The translations under genes and the position numbers were made by a program. Under the pieces are notes generated by a model. That model did no database searches and was not told the origin of the DNA. It was given only the letters and a program-made list of their open reading frames with translations. DNA of 64,000 bases from Blastococcus sp. TML/M2B (lineage in GTDB: Bacteria; Actinomycetota; Actinomycetes; Mycobacteriales; Geodermatophilaceae). Below, piece after piece: positions 25,465-35,300 of the stretch. Within the stretch, counting starts at the first letter, position 1, and each line of letters begins with the position of its first letter. The stretch spans positions 806,001 to 870,000 of the forward strand of contig NZ_JAENZZ010000002.1 in the NCBI RefSeq assembly GCF_016612865.1, read 5' to 3'.

Positions 25465-26120
25465 CCACGACCCTCGAGACACGCGCCGAGATGGGTGCTG
25501 GGCCGCTGAGCGAGCGTTTCGACGAAGCATTGGTGTTCGCGTCCCGGCACCACCGGGAGCAGCCGAGGAAGGGCTCGCGGGTGCCGTACATGTCGCACCT
25601 GATGAGCGTCAGCTCCCTCGTGCTCGAGCACGGCGGCACCGAGGACCAGGCAATTGCCGCACTGCTGCACGACGCGGTGGAGGACGCGCCGGCGGGCCAG
25701 GGCGGCGCCGTGCTGGCCGACATCCGGTCACGCTTCGGCGATGCGGTCGCCGACATCGTCCGGGCGTGTTCGGACGGCCTGGACGCCGACGGCAACCGGA
25801 GCGGGACGTGGGCGGAGCGCAAGCGGCCCTACGTCGCCGGCCTCGCCGACAAGCCGCTCGACGCGCTACTGGTCACGGCGGCCGACAAGACGCACAACGG
25901 GCTCTGCATCGCAGCCGACGTCCGCCGGTACGGGCGGGACTTCTGGTCGACGTTCAACGCGACCCGCGACGAGCTGCTCGGGTACTACACGAGCGTCGAG
26001 CGTGCGTTGGCAGAGCGGCTGCCCGCCACCTCCATCGCCGACGCGCTGCATCGCGCCGTCACCGAGCTTCTCGCCGCCGCCGACGTCGAGCGGGGTGAGG
26101 TGCCGGCGGCGATGCCGTAG
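25461..26120 (+). CDS. HD-domain phosphohydrolase, SpoT/MESH1-like
   Basis: The 219-residue product carries an HD domain of the RelA/SpoT hydrolase type: His in PYMSHLMSV, LLHDAVEDAP (HD pair plus ED), and ADKTHNGLCIAADV. No synthetase, TGS or ACT domain is present, so it resembles small alarmone hydrolases. Its ligand could be (p)ppGpp or an ADP-ribose-derived nucleotide. ATG 25461 overlaps the stop of the ADP-ribosyltransferase gene (ATGA), so their products are made together. It may act as the detoxifying or signalling arm of the operon (inference). Confidence 0.8.
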   Translation: MTTTLETRAEMGAGPLSERFDEALVFASRHHREQPRKGSRVPYMSHLMSVSSLVLEHGGTEDQAIAALLHDAVEDAPAGQGGAVLADIRSRFGDAVADIVRACSDGLDADGNRSGTWAERKRPYVAGLADKPLDALLVTAADKTHNGLCIAADVRRYGRDFWSTFNATRDELLGYYTSVERALAERLPATSIADALHRAVTELLAAADVERGEVPAAMP

Positions 26121-26244
26121 CGGCTCACCGGTACCAGGGAAGACTCTCCCACCCGGGTCACCGCGGGCGGGTCGATACCTGCGAGACGTTGTCCCTTTCA
26201 CACCTCTGTGATCGTCTTCGCGAGAGCGCGAGGAGGAGGTCAGG

Positions 26245-26367
26245 GTGGCCACGTCTATCGCTAGTTGGTACGCGAATCATTCACAGGTCGGGCCCGATGG
26301 CTCGCCGGACGACATGTGCGTCGAGCCGCAGGCTCCGTGGGACCTGGAGGCCACCGGAGGCTACTGA
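26245..26367 (+). CDS. Forty-residue ORF with a near-perfect ribosome binding site
   Basis: GTG 26245 is preceded by AGGAGGAGGT (26231-26240), the best Shine-Dalgarno in this part of the window. The product reads MATSIASWYANHSQVGPDGS followed by PDDMCVEPQAPWDLEATGGY, acidic and aromatic with one Cys. It does not resemble shadow translations, which are Arg/Pro-rich here. It could be a peptide precursor, an antitoxin, or the start of a gene truncated by rearrangement. Confidence 0.45.
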   Translation: MATSIASWYANHSQVGPDGSPDDMCVEPQAPWDLEATGGY

Positions 26368-26557
26368 CGGAGGTCTCGTCAAGTAGCGACAAGATCGACG
26401 GCGAAGCCGTCCTCGGAGGATCCGACCGGAAGGTCGGGGACTGGGGGCAGCTTCGCTGCTGTTCGGGCCGGATCAGCCGTCTTCGTGGGCGGATCGGCGG
26501 CCGTCGCGGGTCATCGGAGGCCCTGAGTGCCGTTCCGGATCGTTCGACCTCGATCGC
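26368..26557. other. Gap with no recognised feature
   Basis: About 190 bp between the 40-codon ORF and the end of the leftward broken gene. No reliable ORF, tRNA or strong hairpin was seen. Confidence 0.4.
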
Positions 26558-27097
26558 CTAGGCGTCCTCGGACCTCACCGCCCCGCGCTGCTCGCCCAGA
26601 TTGTCGCGGGTGCGCAGCAGCAGCCAATAGCCGTCCTCCGGCGTGCCACGGCGCATTGGCATCGAAAGCGGCGGCGAGCCTGGCCTCGATGAGCAAGTAC
26701 GGCGGCCGGTCCGGCCGTGTGTAGACCAGCGGCCGGCGCGCCACAGGCCCCGACTGATCGCCGGCGCCCCAGGCGTAGCACCCGGCCGGCAGCGCCCCCA
26801 ACCATTCCGGACCATCCCGGCCGCCGGACCGACCGCACCCGGTGAGCAGATCCCGGCGGGTGATCCGCCGGTATCTCTTCCCGAGCGTTGCGGGCGGCAG
26901 ACCATGGAAGAACGTGGTCCAGCCGGATTGCCGATCCGGGCCTCCCACCAATCAGACTGGAAGTCGGATCCGTGCGCGAGGATCTGCGCCTCGGGGGACA
27001 GGTCGCCGACCCGCTGGGCGAACGTGTCGGTCGGCGGGGGCAGGGCCTGCCGCGCCGGATACGGCTCCGGATTGCGCACGGGGCTATTCACGGCCAC
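26558..27097 (-). pseudogene. Hypothetical gene with two compensating frameshifts
   Basis: A product of about 180 residues can be pieced together. It opens VNSPVRNPEPYPARQALPPP and continues through VGDLSPEAQILAHGSDFQSD. The frame then shifts at about 26920-26938 into GWTTFFHGLPPATLGKRYRR, YAWGAGDQSGPVARRPLVY and PPYLLIEARLAAAFDANAPW. It shifts back at about 26645-26655 into TPEDGYWLLLRTRDNLGEQR and the stop at 26558. All pieces have natural composition. It lies 28-34 bp downstream of the 387-residue membrane gene on the same strand, so it is probably its operon partner. No family is recognised. Confidence 0.55.
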
Positions 27098-27125
27098 GCT
27101 CAGTGCCCGTGCAACGCCGCCCGCG

Positions 27126-28289
27126 TCAGGCGACGGTTGCTTCGTGCGGCCGAGTGACGCCCAGAGTTGGTTCAGTCGCGTCGGTTGCCATCGGCTGCAT
27201 CCAGCCGTCAAGGGTCTGCCAGTATGTCGCGTCGGCCTGCAGGTCTGTTTCGTACCGGAGCCTCCACAGCAGACCTGCGTCTGTGTGGGCACTCCAGGCC
27301 AGCAAGTAGTCCCGCAGAAAGGCGTTGATCGACTCGCCGCCTTCGTCGCAGGCGGCCTTCCACGGTTCTTGGTCCTGCAATTCGGCCAGCAGGCGGCGGG
27401 CTGGCGCAACTGGCGCCAGGCAGTCGAGGTTCTTCTTCTGAAGCCCCGCCAATTGACGGTGCATGAACTTGCGCTTGATGTCGCTGTCACCCCAGAACAG
27501 CCGAGTGTCGCGCAGGCCGTCGGCCACCTTGTCCGCCATGGCATTCGCGCCATCCATGATCGTGCCCATGGCCGCCATGAGCGTGGTCGCGTCCGCCGCT
27601 TGTTCCAGGTGGCGGCGGAGCCCGTCATCGCCGACCACCTTGAGCGGGTCACCCGAGCAGGCAAGGTTGTGCGCCTGGACGGCGGTCAGGCGGGCACCCC
27701 AGAGAAGGTGCAGGGCGGCCTCTGCCATCTCGCGCACGTCCGATGTCAGCGAGTAACTCCGATTCATGCCGGGCTGAACGGGACCGTCCATCGACGCGAA
27801 GAACCGGTCGAGAGCCTTGGCGACCAACTGCGCGAGCAGAACCAGATCGACCTCGTCGCGCTTGCTCGCGGACTTCAGCGCGTGGTTGAGGGTGTCGCGG
27901 AGATGGAGTTCTGCGACGTTGACGTCGATGCGTTCTGTGCGCGTCAGGAGATCACTGATCCCGGCCCGGACCTCCTGCAGTCCAACCTGCATCTCGCGCA
28001 GCATGCGCGTCTGCTTCTTGACCTCGAACAGGATCGCCGTGGAGATCGCAAGGTTGACGACAGAGACGCCGAGGTTGGCGAGTTGGACCGCACCTATCAC
28101 GACGGAGGCGTCCGGTCCCGACGGCAGGGGCCCCGTCGGTGTGGGCAGCCCCAGGCCCGCCGCATCAGCGGATCCGACCGGGATGTAGCGGATCTTCCGC
28201 GGGTTTGAGATTGGCCCGTTGGTACCCATGACCTGGTAGACGAGGCGCACGGCCTGGCCGGGTCCGGTACTGGTGTACGGCGCTTCCAC
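27126..28289 (-). CDS. Hypothetical protein with one membrane helix and coiled coil
   Basis: The 387-residue product starts at GTG 28289, preceded by GGAAGGAG. A short N-terminal region (VRLVYQVMGTNGPISNP) is followed by a hydrophobic segment VIGAVQLANLGVSVVNLAIS (about residues 65-90) and a helical, charged stretch (KKQTRMLREMQVGLQEVRAG). The C-terminal 250 residues are helical and soluble. No catalytic motif was recognised. Genes with a single membrane helix plus coiled coil beside an unknown partner are frequent in defence islands as effectors, but that role is only a possibility here. Confidence 0.65.
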   Translation of the reverse strand: MEAPYTSTGPGQAVRLVYQVMGTNGPISNPRKIRYIPVGSADAAGLGLPTPTGPLPSGPDASVVIGAVQLANLGVSVVNLAISTAILFEVKKQTRMLREMQVGLQEVRAGISDLLTRTERIDVNVAELHLRDTLNHALKSASKRDEVDLVLLAQLVAKALDRFFASMDGPVQPGMNRSYSLTSDVREMAEAALHLLWGARLTAVQAHNLACSGDPLKVVGDDGLRRHLEQAADATTLMAAMGTIMDGANAMADKVADGLRDTRLFWGDSDIKRKFMHRQLAGLQKKNLDCLAPVAPARRLLAELQDQEPWKAACDEGGESINAFLRDYLLAWSAHTDAGLLWRLRYETDLQADATYWQTLDGWMQPMATDATEPTLGVTRPHEATVA

Positions 28290-28731
28290 AGCCGCGCTCC
28301 TTCCGTTGCGTGGTGAACGTAGTGGCCGACGGTGACGATCAGGTCGAGCGACTCGCGCTGTGGTGCCAGCGCTCATCGAGCGTCCATGGGCGTCGACAGC
28401 CTGTGCCGCACCCCTCCTGGATGTCCAAGGCCGAACCCCCGTTCGAGGAGGCAGACACAACCGCTATAGCCCCACCGCTCCCGCCACCCCTCATCGAGCG
28501 AAGTCCTGTCAATAATGATCTTGAACACGGCGGGAACTGACCCTGCCCAGCAGGTTCGCGGTCCTGGTCAGCGGCTTCTGTCGTTACCCAGCCGGCCTGG
28601 CCACCACGCGGACTGGACGACAGGACGCGGGGCCGAGCAGCAAGTCAACCTGGACGTCGCGATCCCGGGGAGCCGCTGGCCAGACGGCTACCAGTGACAG
28701 ATCTATCGATCGCGTGACCGCCGGGAGCCGC
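28290..28731. other. Intergenic region with an AT-rich patch
   Basis: No supported gene. Around 28505-28530 the sequence TGTCAATAATGATCTTGAAC is far more AT-rich than its surroundings and resembles the sort of sequence found at insertion-sequence ends. No transposase or matching inverted end was found. Confidence 0.35.
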
Positions 28732-29037
28732 ATGCCACGAGGGACGGCATCGGAGATCCGTCGCGCCGCACACGCCAATCGGCAGATTGGCTACAAGAAA
28801 CTCGCCGCACTCCTGCGAGCGCGCGGGACGGATGTCACCAAGGCTCAGGTGGCCGAGGTCCTGCGGCGAGCACAGCCGGAACGGGCAGGCGGCCAGCCGC
28901 CCAAGAAGACCAGACGGCCGGCGCTGGTGGTGAAGGTGACCGCGGCGGTGCAGGCGAGCCGGACCGTTCACGAGACACCCCTCTGCCAGTCCTGCGGGAT
29001 GCGCCTGAGCATTCACGCCATGTGCCGCTGCTCCTAG
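28732..29037 (+). CDS. Small putative DNA-binding protein with Cys-rich tail
   Basis: ATG 28732 follows GGGAG. The 101-residue product starts MPRGTASEIRRAAHANRQIG and continues YKKLAALLRARGTDVTKAQV, which has helix-turn-helix-like spacing. It ends CQSCGMRLSIHAMCRC, a possible zinc site (CxxC ... CxC). An in-frame GTG at 28714 would add six residues but has no ribosome binding site. The last 21 bp, including the stop, are tandemly duplicated just beyond. No family is recognised; it may be a remnant of a mobile element gene. Confidence 0.45.
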   Translation: MPRGTASEIRRAAHANRQIGYKKLAALLRARGTDVTKAQVAEVLRRAQPERAGGQPPKKTRRPALVVKVTAAVQASRTVHETPLCQSCGMRLSIHAMCRCS

Positions 29038-29060
29038 CCCATGTGGCGCTGCTCCTAACC
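29019..29060. repeat. Tandem duplication of 21 bp
   Basis: CATGTGCCGCTGCTCCTAGC plus C (29019-29039) is repeated head to tail as 29040-29060 with two differences. The repeat carries the stop codon of the preceding small gene, so a second in-phase stop exists. It suggests recent slippage or a small insertion event. Confidence 0.7.
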
Positions 29061-29234
29061 TGCGAGGGCAACGATCTCGTGCACGTGTCTGGACCCCAGG
29101 CTGATCGCCTCGCGCTGCGAAGTTCGCACCTGCTTGGGTCCTTCCCCACCAGGAGTGACGAACGGGACGGATGAGTCCCGGATCCGCCCACAACGGGGCA
29201 TAGCGCTGCTACGGTCCGCCGCGGTCGACACCAC

Positions 29235-29246
29235 GGGGGATGCATG
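29235..29246 (+). promoter_or_regulatory. Start context GGGGGATGCATG shared with the 41.98-kb gene
   Basis: The ATG of the AddB-like gene is embedded in GGGGGATGCATG. The same twelve bases surround the ATG of the tandem SF2 helicase at 41971-41982. Each has a second, out-of-frame ATG four bases upstream. Confidence 0.5.
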
Positions 29247-32200
29247 ACTGCGTACGGCCGCGCTGCGCTCGAGCAGCTCCGCGACACCATCCGGGAGGCC
29301 AAGGGCGGGGATCCGCTGCGGCCGGTCACCGTCCTGGTGCCGAACAACATCGCCGGCATCGTCGCGCGCCGCTTCCTCGTGCAGGGCCTCGGCGACGGGC
29401 ACGCCGGCGTGGCCGCGCTCTTCCCGACGACGATCGCTCGGCTCGCCGAGCAGCTGGCCGCACCGCGTCTGCACCCCCGCCGGCCCGCCACCACCCCTGT
29501 CGTGGCCGCGTCCTGGCGCGCGGCCCTGAGCAAGTCGCCGGGCGTCTTCGCCGAGGTCGCGAACCATCCGGCCACCGTCGAGGCGCTGGTCCGAGCGGGC
29601 AGGGAGCTGCGCGATCTCGACGACGTCGCCCTGAGCGCCGTCGCTACTGCCACGAGCCTCTCCCCCGACCTCATCCGCCTGTACCGCGACGTCCGCGACG
29701 GCTTGACCTCCAGCTGGTACGACGAGACCGACCTCCTCCGAGCCGCGACGGACATCGCCACCTCCGAGCCGCAGCGCGTTGCCGAGATCGGCACGGTCGT
29801 GCTCTACCTGCCGCAGGCCCTGACTCAGGCCGAGGCCGGCTTCGTGCAGGCGCTGAGCGGCACCGGCCAGCTGCGCGTCGTCGCCGGGCTCACCGGCAAC
29901 GCGAAGGCCGACGCCGCCGTCCTCCGTTCTCTGGACCGCATCGACGTCGCAGCGCCCGAGGCGCCGGCGGTCCCCATGGCCAGCCGGGTGCTCACCGCAT
30001 CCGATGCCGACGACGAGGTCCGCTGCATCGTCCGCGACGTCGTCAGGGCCCTCAAGACGAGGAAAGCCCACCGGGTCGCCGTCCTCTATGCCGCACGCAA
30101 CCCGTATGCGCGATTGCTGCACGAGCACCTGGCCGCGGCCGGCATCACGGTGAATGGCCCGGGCACCCGCCCGGTGCACGAGCGCGCCGTCGCCCGCGCC
30201 GTCCTCGAGCTGCTGGAGCTCGCCACCAACGAGGTGCCCCGGGCAGACCTCTTCCGCGTCCTGGCTGCCGCCCCCATGCGCACTACCGACGGCGACCGCA
30301 TCCCCGTCTCTCGCTGGGAGCGGCTGTCCCGCACGGCCGGTGTGGTGCAGGGCGACGACTGGGACCTCCGCCTGCGGCGCTATGCCGATGACCACCGTGA
30401 ACACCTGGAGCAGGCGAAGCTCGACGGCGCCAGCACCGGGCTCGTGGCCCGGCTGGAATCGGACGTCCACAACGCAGACCAGCTCCGCGCCTTTGCCACG
30501 GGTCTACGAGGCGAACTGCACCGCGGCGCACAGCTGACCAGCTGGCGCGAGCTGAGCGACTGGGCGTTGGACCTCGTGCACTCGCTGATCGGCGAGGCCG
30601 AGGAACTCACGAGGCTGCCCGTGGAGGAGCAGGACGCCGCGGCCGCGCTCGAGCAGTCCCTGCGTGCCCTCGGCACCCTGGACAGCCTCGGGGCGCCCGC
30701 CGCGCTGCCTGCCCTCCGCGAGACGCTGGCCAGCCAGCTCGAGAGCGCCCTCCCCCGCGTCGGCCGGTTCGGCGACGGCGTCCTCGTGGCGCCGGTGTCG
30801 GCAGCGGTCGGTCTCGAGGCGGACATCGTCTTCGTCCTCGGCCTGGCCGAATCCCTCTACCCCGGCCGCCTCCGCGAGGACCCGCTGCTCCCCGAACGGG
30901 CGCGTGACGCGAGCGCCGGCCAGCTGCTCAGCTACCGCGAGCGGATCGACACCGCCCACCGCGCCCTCCTGGCTGCGTTCGCCGCAGCACCCGAGGTGGT
31001 GGCCTCCTTCCCACGCGGAGACCTCCGCACCAAAAGCCGGCACCTGCCCAGTCGCTGGCTGCTGCCGACGCTGCGGGAGCTGTCCGGCAACCAGAGCCTC
31101 TCGGCTACCCAGTGGGACAAGGCGCCGATCCACGGGCTCACCACCTCGCCGTCCTTTGCCGGCTCACTCACCACGACGCCGGACCCGGCGTGCGAGCAGG
31201 AGTGGCGCATCCAGGCCTCGCATGCGGGCGTGCGACTGGACGACGCCGTCGTGGCCGCCGCGCAGGAACTGTCCGACGGCCGGGACAGCTGCAGGTTCAC
31301 CCGCTTCGACGGCGACCTGTCCGCAGTGGCCGAGGGCCTGCCCGACTACGCGGCCGGAGAGCGTGCCGTCTCCCCCACGGCCCTGGAGAAGTACGCCGGC
31401 TGTCCGCACGCGTACTTCATCGAGCGGATCCTCGGCGTCCAGCCGGTGGAGCAACCCGAAGACGTGATCACGATCAGCCCGGCCGACATCGGCACGCTGA
31501 TGCACGAGTCCTTCGACGCGCTGGTCACGGAGTTCGCCGACGACCTCCCAGGATTCGGGGAGCCGTGGCGGGATGACCACCGCCGTCGCCTGGCCGAGAT
31601 CGCCGACGTCACGGCCGCCCGGTTCGCCGACGACGGCCGTACCGGCCACCCCCGGCTGTGGCAGCAGACGCTGGTGCGCGTCCAGGCCGACCTGCAGGCC
31701 ATGCTGGTCGCGGACGACGAATGGCGGGCGGAGCACCGCGCGCGCGTGCTCGCCAGCGAGCTGGCGTTCGGCATGCACGGGGCCGATCCGGTCGCCGTTC
31801 TCCTGCCGGACGGCGGCACGCTGCTCATGCGCGGATCGGCGGACAAGGTCGACGAGACCGAGGACGGCCGGCTGGTCGTCACCGACATCAAGAGCGGGAG
31901 CGCCACGTCGTTCAAGGGCCTCAGCGCCGACGACCCCGTCCTGGGCGGCTCGAAGCTGCAGCTGCCGGTCTACGCGCACGCCGCCCGACAGGCCTACGAC
32001 CGGCCCGACGACGAGGTCGAGGCCGCGTACTGGTTCGTCCGGAAGGACAAGGGGCGCATCGCCGTCCCCCTGACTCCCGAGGTGGAGCAGGTCTACGCGG
32101 AGACGCTGCAGACGATCGTGGCGGGCATCCGCGGCGGCCTCTTCCCCGCGCGACCGCCGGAGAAGGACGACTACGCCTACGTGCAGTGCGCCTACTGCAA

Positions 32201-32330
32201 CCCCGACGGCATCGGCCACGGCCAGGCCAGGTCGCGATGGCTGCGCACCAAGCGGGACCCGCGGCTGGCCGAGCTGGTGGCCCTCATCGAGCCGCTGCCG
32301 GCCGCCGACACCGACGGAGACGACGCGTGA
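29244..32330 (+). CDS. AddB-like helicase/nuclease subunit (PD-(D/E)XK)
   Basis: The 1028-residue product resembles AddB/RexB and AdnA-type partners: an inactive UvrD-like N-terminal part without an obvious Walker A, a middle KRAHRVAVLY-like region, and VAPVSAAVGLEADIVFVLGL before the nuclease. The C-terminal PD-(D/E)XK nuclease shows KYAGCPHAYFIERILG, IGTLMHESFDALV, VTDIKSG (active D-x-K) and KLQLPVYAHAAR. Of the four iron-sulfur cysteines of AddB, Cys in GCPHAY and two in CAYCNPDG are visible, and the last is not obvious. Its stop overlaps the GTG of the AddA-like gene (GTGA). Such complexes resect DNA ends. Confidence 0.82.
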   Translation: MTAYGRAALEQLRDTIREAKGGDPLRPVTVLVPNNIAGIVARRFLVQGLGDGHAGVAALFPTTIARLAEQLAAPRLHPRRPATTPVVAASWRAALSKSPGVFAEVANHPATVEALVRAGRELRDLDDVALSAVATATSLSPDLIRLYRDVRDGLTSSWYDETDLLRAATDIATSEPQRVAEIGTVVLYLPQALTQAEAGFVQALSGTGQLRVVAGLTGNAKADAAVLRSLDRIDVAAPEAPAVPMASRVLTASDADDEVRCIVRDVVRALKTRKAHRVAVLYAARNPYARLLHEHLAAAGITVNGPGTRPVHERAVARAVLELLELATNEVPRADLFRVLAAAPMRTTDGDRIPVSRWERLSRTAGVVQGDDWDLRLRRYADDHREHLEQAKLDGASTGLVARLESDVHNADQLRAFATGLRGELHRGAQLTSWRELSDWALDLVHSLIGEAEELTRLPVEEQDAAAALEQSLRALGTLDSLGAPAALPALRETLASQLESALPRVGRFGDGVLVAPVSAAVGLEADIVFVLGLAESLYPGRLREDPLLPERARDASAGQLLSYRERIDTAHRALLAAFAAAPEVVASFPRGDLRTKSRHLPSRWLLPTLRELSGNQSLSATQWDKAPIHGLTTSPSFAGSLTTTPDPACEQEWRIQASHAGVRLDDAVVAAAQELSDGRDSCRFTRFDGDLSAVAEGLPDYAAGERAVSPTALEKYAGCPHAYFIERILGVQPVEQPEDVITISPADIGTLMHESFDALVTEFADDLPGFGEPWRDDHRRRLAEIADVTAARFADDGRTGHPRLWQQTLVRVQADLQAMLVADDEWRAEHRARVLASELAFGMHGADPVAVLLPDGGTLLMRGSADKVDETEDGRLVVTDIKSGSATSFKGLSADDPVLGGSKLQLPVYAHAARQAYDRPDDEVEAAYWFVRKDKGRIAVPLTPEVEQVYAETLQTIVAGIRGGLFPARPPEKDDYAYVQCAYCNPDGIGHGQARSRWLRTKRDPRLAELVALIEPLPAADTDGDDA

Positions 32331-35300
32331 CCACTCCACTCTCAGACGCCGATGCCCGCCGGACCATCGGCGAGGACACCGGTGAGACGCTGTTCGTCGA
32401 GGCCGGCGCAGGCTCGGGCAAGACCAAGAGCCTGGTCGACCGGATCACCCGGCTGGTGCTCATCGACGGCGTGGAGATGCGGTCCATCGCCGCCGTCACC
32501 TTCACCGAGAAGGCCGGCGCGGAGCTGCGCGACCGGCTCCGCGCGGAGCTGGAGCGAGCCGGCGGCGAGCGCGCCGACCAGGCGCTCGACGACCTCGACG
32601 GCGCGGCGATCGGCACCCTGCACTCCTTCGCGCAGCGCATCCTCGGCGAGCACCCGATCGAAGCCGGCCTCCCGCCTCTGCTCGAGGTGGCCGATGAGCT
32701 CAGCTCCGCGGTCACGTTCGAGGAGCGCTGGGCCGAGCAGCGCAAGCGGCTGCTGGACGACGACGCGATCGCTCCGGCCCTCCTGCTGGCGATGTCAGCC
32801 GGCGTGACCCTGGACAACCTGCGGTCGCTGGGCAAGCTGTTCAACGCCGACTGGGACCTGGTCGCCGAGCGCGTCCTGGTCGGTGACGAGCCCGGGGTGC
32901 CGGAGCTGCGGGATCTCGACCGGTTGGTCCGGACGGCGGCCGAGCTCGCCGCGCGCGCCGACGACTGCACCGACGCCGGCGACAAATTGCTCCCTGACCT
33001 GCAGTCCATCGGCGCCTGGGGCCTCCGCCTGGACGCGGCCGTGGATGCGGCGCAGCGGCTCGAGGTGCTGCGCGACGCCACGGGCCTCAAGACGCGGTAC
33101 GGGCAGGCCAAGAACTGGGGCGGCAAGCCGGCGCTCGACGAGCTCAAGGCGGACTGCAAGCAGCTCATCGCTGACGCCGGCGAGCTGGTGGACGAGGTCC
33201 TCGAGACGACGCTGCGGCTGCTCAGCCGGTGGATCGCCGCGCGGGTCCTCGAGGCGGCAGAGGAGCGCCGCGCGGCCGGCCGGCTGGAGTTCCACGACCT
33301 GCTCGTGCTCTCGCGGGACCTGCTGCGGCGCCGGGCCGACGTCCGCGCCGCTCTACAGGCGCGGTATCCGCGGCTGCTGCTCGATGAGTTCCAGGACACC
33401 GACCCCATCCAGATCGAGCTCGCGGTGCGGATCGCCGGTGGTGCGGAGGCGGTGCAGGAGCGGTGGGAGGACGTCGCCGTCCCGCCCGGATCGCTGTTCG
33501 TCGTCGGGGATCCCAAGCAGTCGATCTACCGGTTCCGGCGCGCGGACATCGGCATGTACCTGCGCTCGCAGCGGGTGATCGGCGACGACGTCCGCCTGAC
33601 GACGAACTTCCGGACGACCAAGCCCATCGTCTCGTGGGTCAACGACGTCTTCGGCCGGCTGATCGTCGCCGAACCGGATGTTCAGCCGGCCTACACGCCG
33701 CTGGTCCCACGGCGTGAGCCGGCCGCCGGCTCGCCGGCTGTCGTGGCGCTGGGCGCGGACGCTCATCCGGACAAGCTCTCGGCCGCGGAACTCCGCGAGC
33801 TCGAGGCGGCGGACGTCGCCGGGGTCATCCGGCGGGCGATCGCCGAGGGCTGGCAGATCTTCGACGAGGACGACAAGACCTGGCGACCGGCGCGGCTGGC
33901 GGACATCGTCGTCCTCGTGCCGGCGCGCACGTCGCTGCCCTTCCTGGAAGACGCCCTGGATGCGGCCGGCATCCCGTACCGGGCCGAGGCGAGCTCGCTG
34001 GTGTACGAGGCGCAGGAGGTGCGGGACCTGCTGGCCGCCGCCCGCGCCATCGCGGACCCGAGCGACGGCCTGGCGCTGGTCACCGCGCTCCGGTCGCCGC
34101 TGTACGGCTGCGGGGACGACGATCTGTGGGCCTGGAAGCGCGACGGCGGAGTGCTCAACCTGCTGGCGCCGGTGGACGGGGCCCGCGCCGGGCATCCGGT
34201 CGCGCAAGCGCTGGAGCACCTGCGCCGGCTGCACTACCGGTCGCGCTGGATGGCGCCGAGTGAGGTGCTCGCGGCGCTCGTCGCGGAGCGCCGCATGCTC
34301 GAGGTGGCCGCGCCCGGCCCGTGCGCCCGGGACCAGTGGCGACGGCTGCGCTTCGTCGTCGACCAGGCGCGGGCGTGGTCAGAGTCCGAGCACGGCGGGC
34401 TGCGCGCCTACCTGGCGTGGGCGGCGCAGCAGGGCGAGGAGACGTCGCGGGTTGTCGAGGCGTCGCTGCCGGAGACCGACGCCAGTGCGGTGCGGGTGAT
34501 GACGATTCACGCGGCCAAGGGGCTGGAGTTCCCCATCGTCGTCATGAGCGGCATGACCGCGGGGCCGCGCAACCAGTCCGGAGTGCGGGTGCTGTGGCCG
34601 GCGACCGGCGGCTACGAGGTGTCGCTTCGCAAGGGCGTGACGACCGGCGACTTCGACGTGGCCGCGCCGATCGACGAGCAGATGGACGACCGCGAGCGCC
34701 GGCGGCTGCTGTACGTGGCCGCCACCCGGGCACGGGACCACCTCGTGGTCTCTCTGCACCGGTCGGCGGCCTCCTCGACGCAGACGGCGGCACGGTTGCT
34801 GGCGGACGACGGGCTCGCAGCAGAGGGGGCGGAAGCGTGGTCGGCAGCGGAGCTTCCGGCTGATCTGCCGGCTCTCGTGGAGCCGACTGCGCCGACCACG
34901 CCGCGGGAGTACGACGAGTGGCTTGCCGAGATGACTCAGGTGCGGGAGTCCAGCGCTCGTGTCTCGGCGATGTCGGCTTCGGGGCTGGAGGGCACGGAGC
35001 CGTCGGCGGTCTTCGGTGCTGACGAGCCCGGTGGTGCCAAGGGGCCGCTCAACATCGAGCTGCCCGCGTGGTCGAAGGGCCGGTACGGCACGGCGATCGG
35101 CCGGGCGGTGCACGGGGTGCTGCAGTCGATCGACCTGGCCACCGGCGCGGGCCTGGACGACGCGGTGGCCGCGCAGTGCGTCTCCGAGGGCGTGGAGAGC
35201 CATGCGGATGTCGTGACCGCGCTGGTTCGATCCGCGTTGTCGTCGGAGGTGGTGCAGCGGGCGGCTGCCCGCGAGCACTGGCGGGAGATGTACGTCGGAA

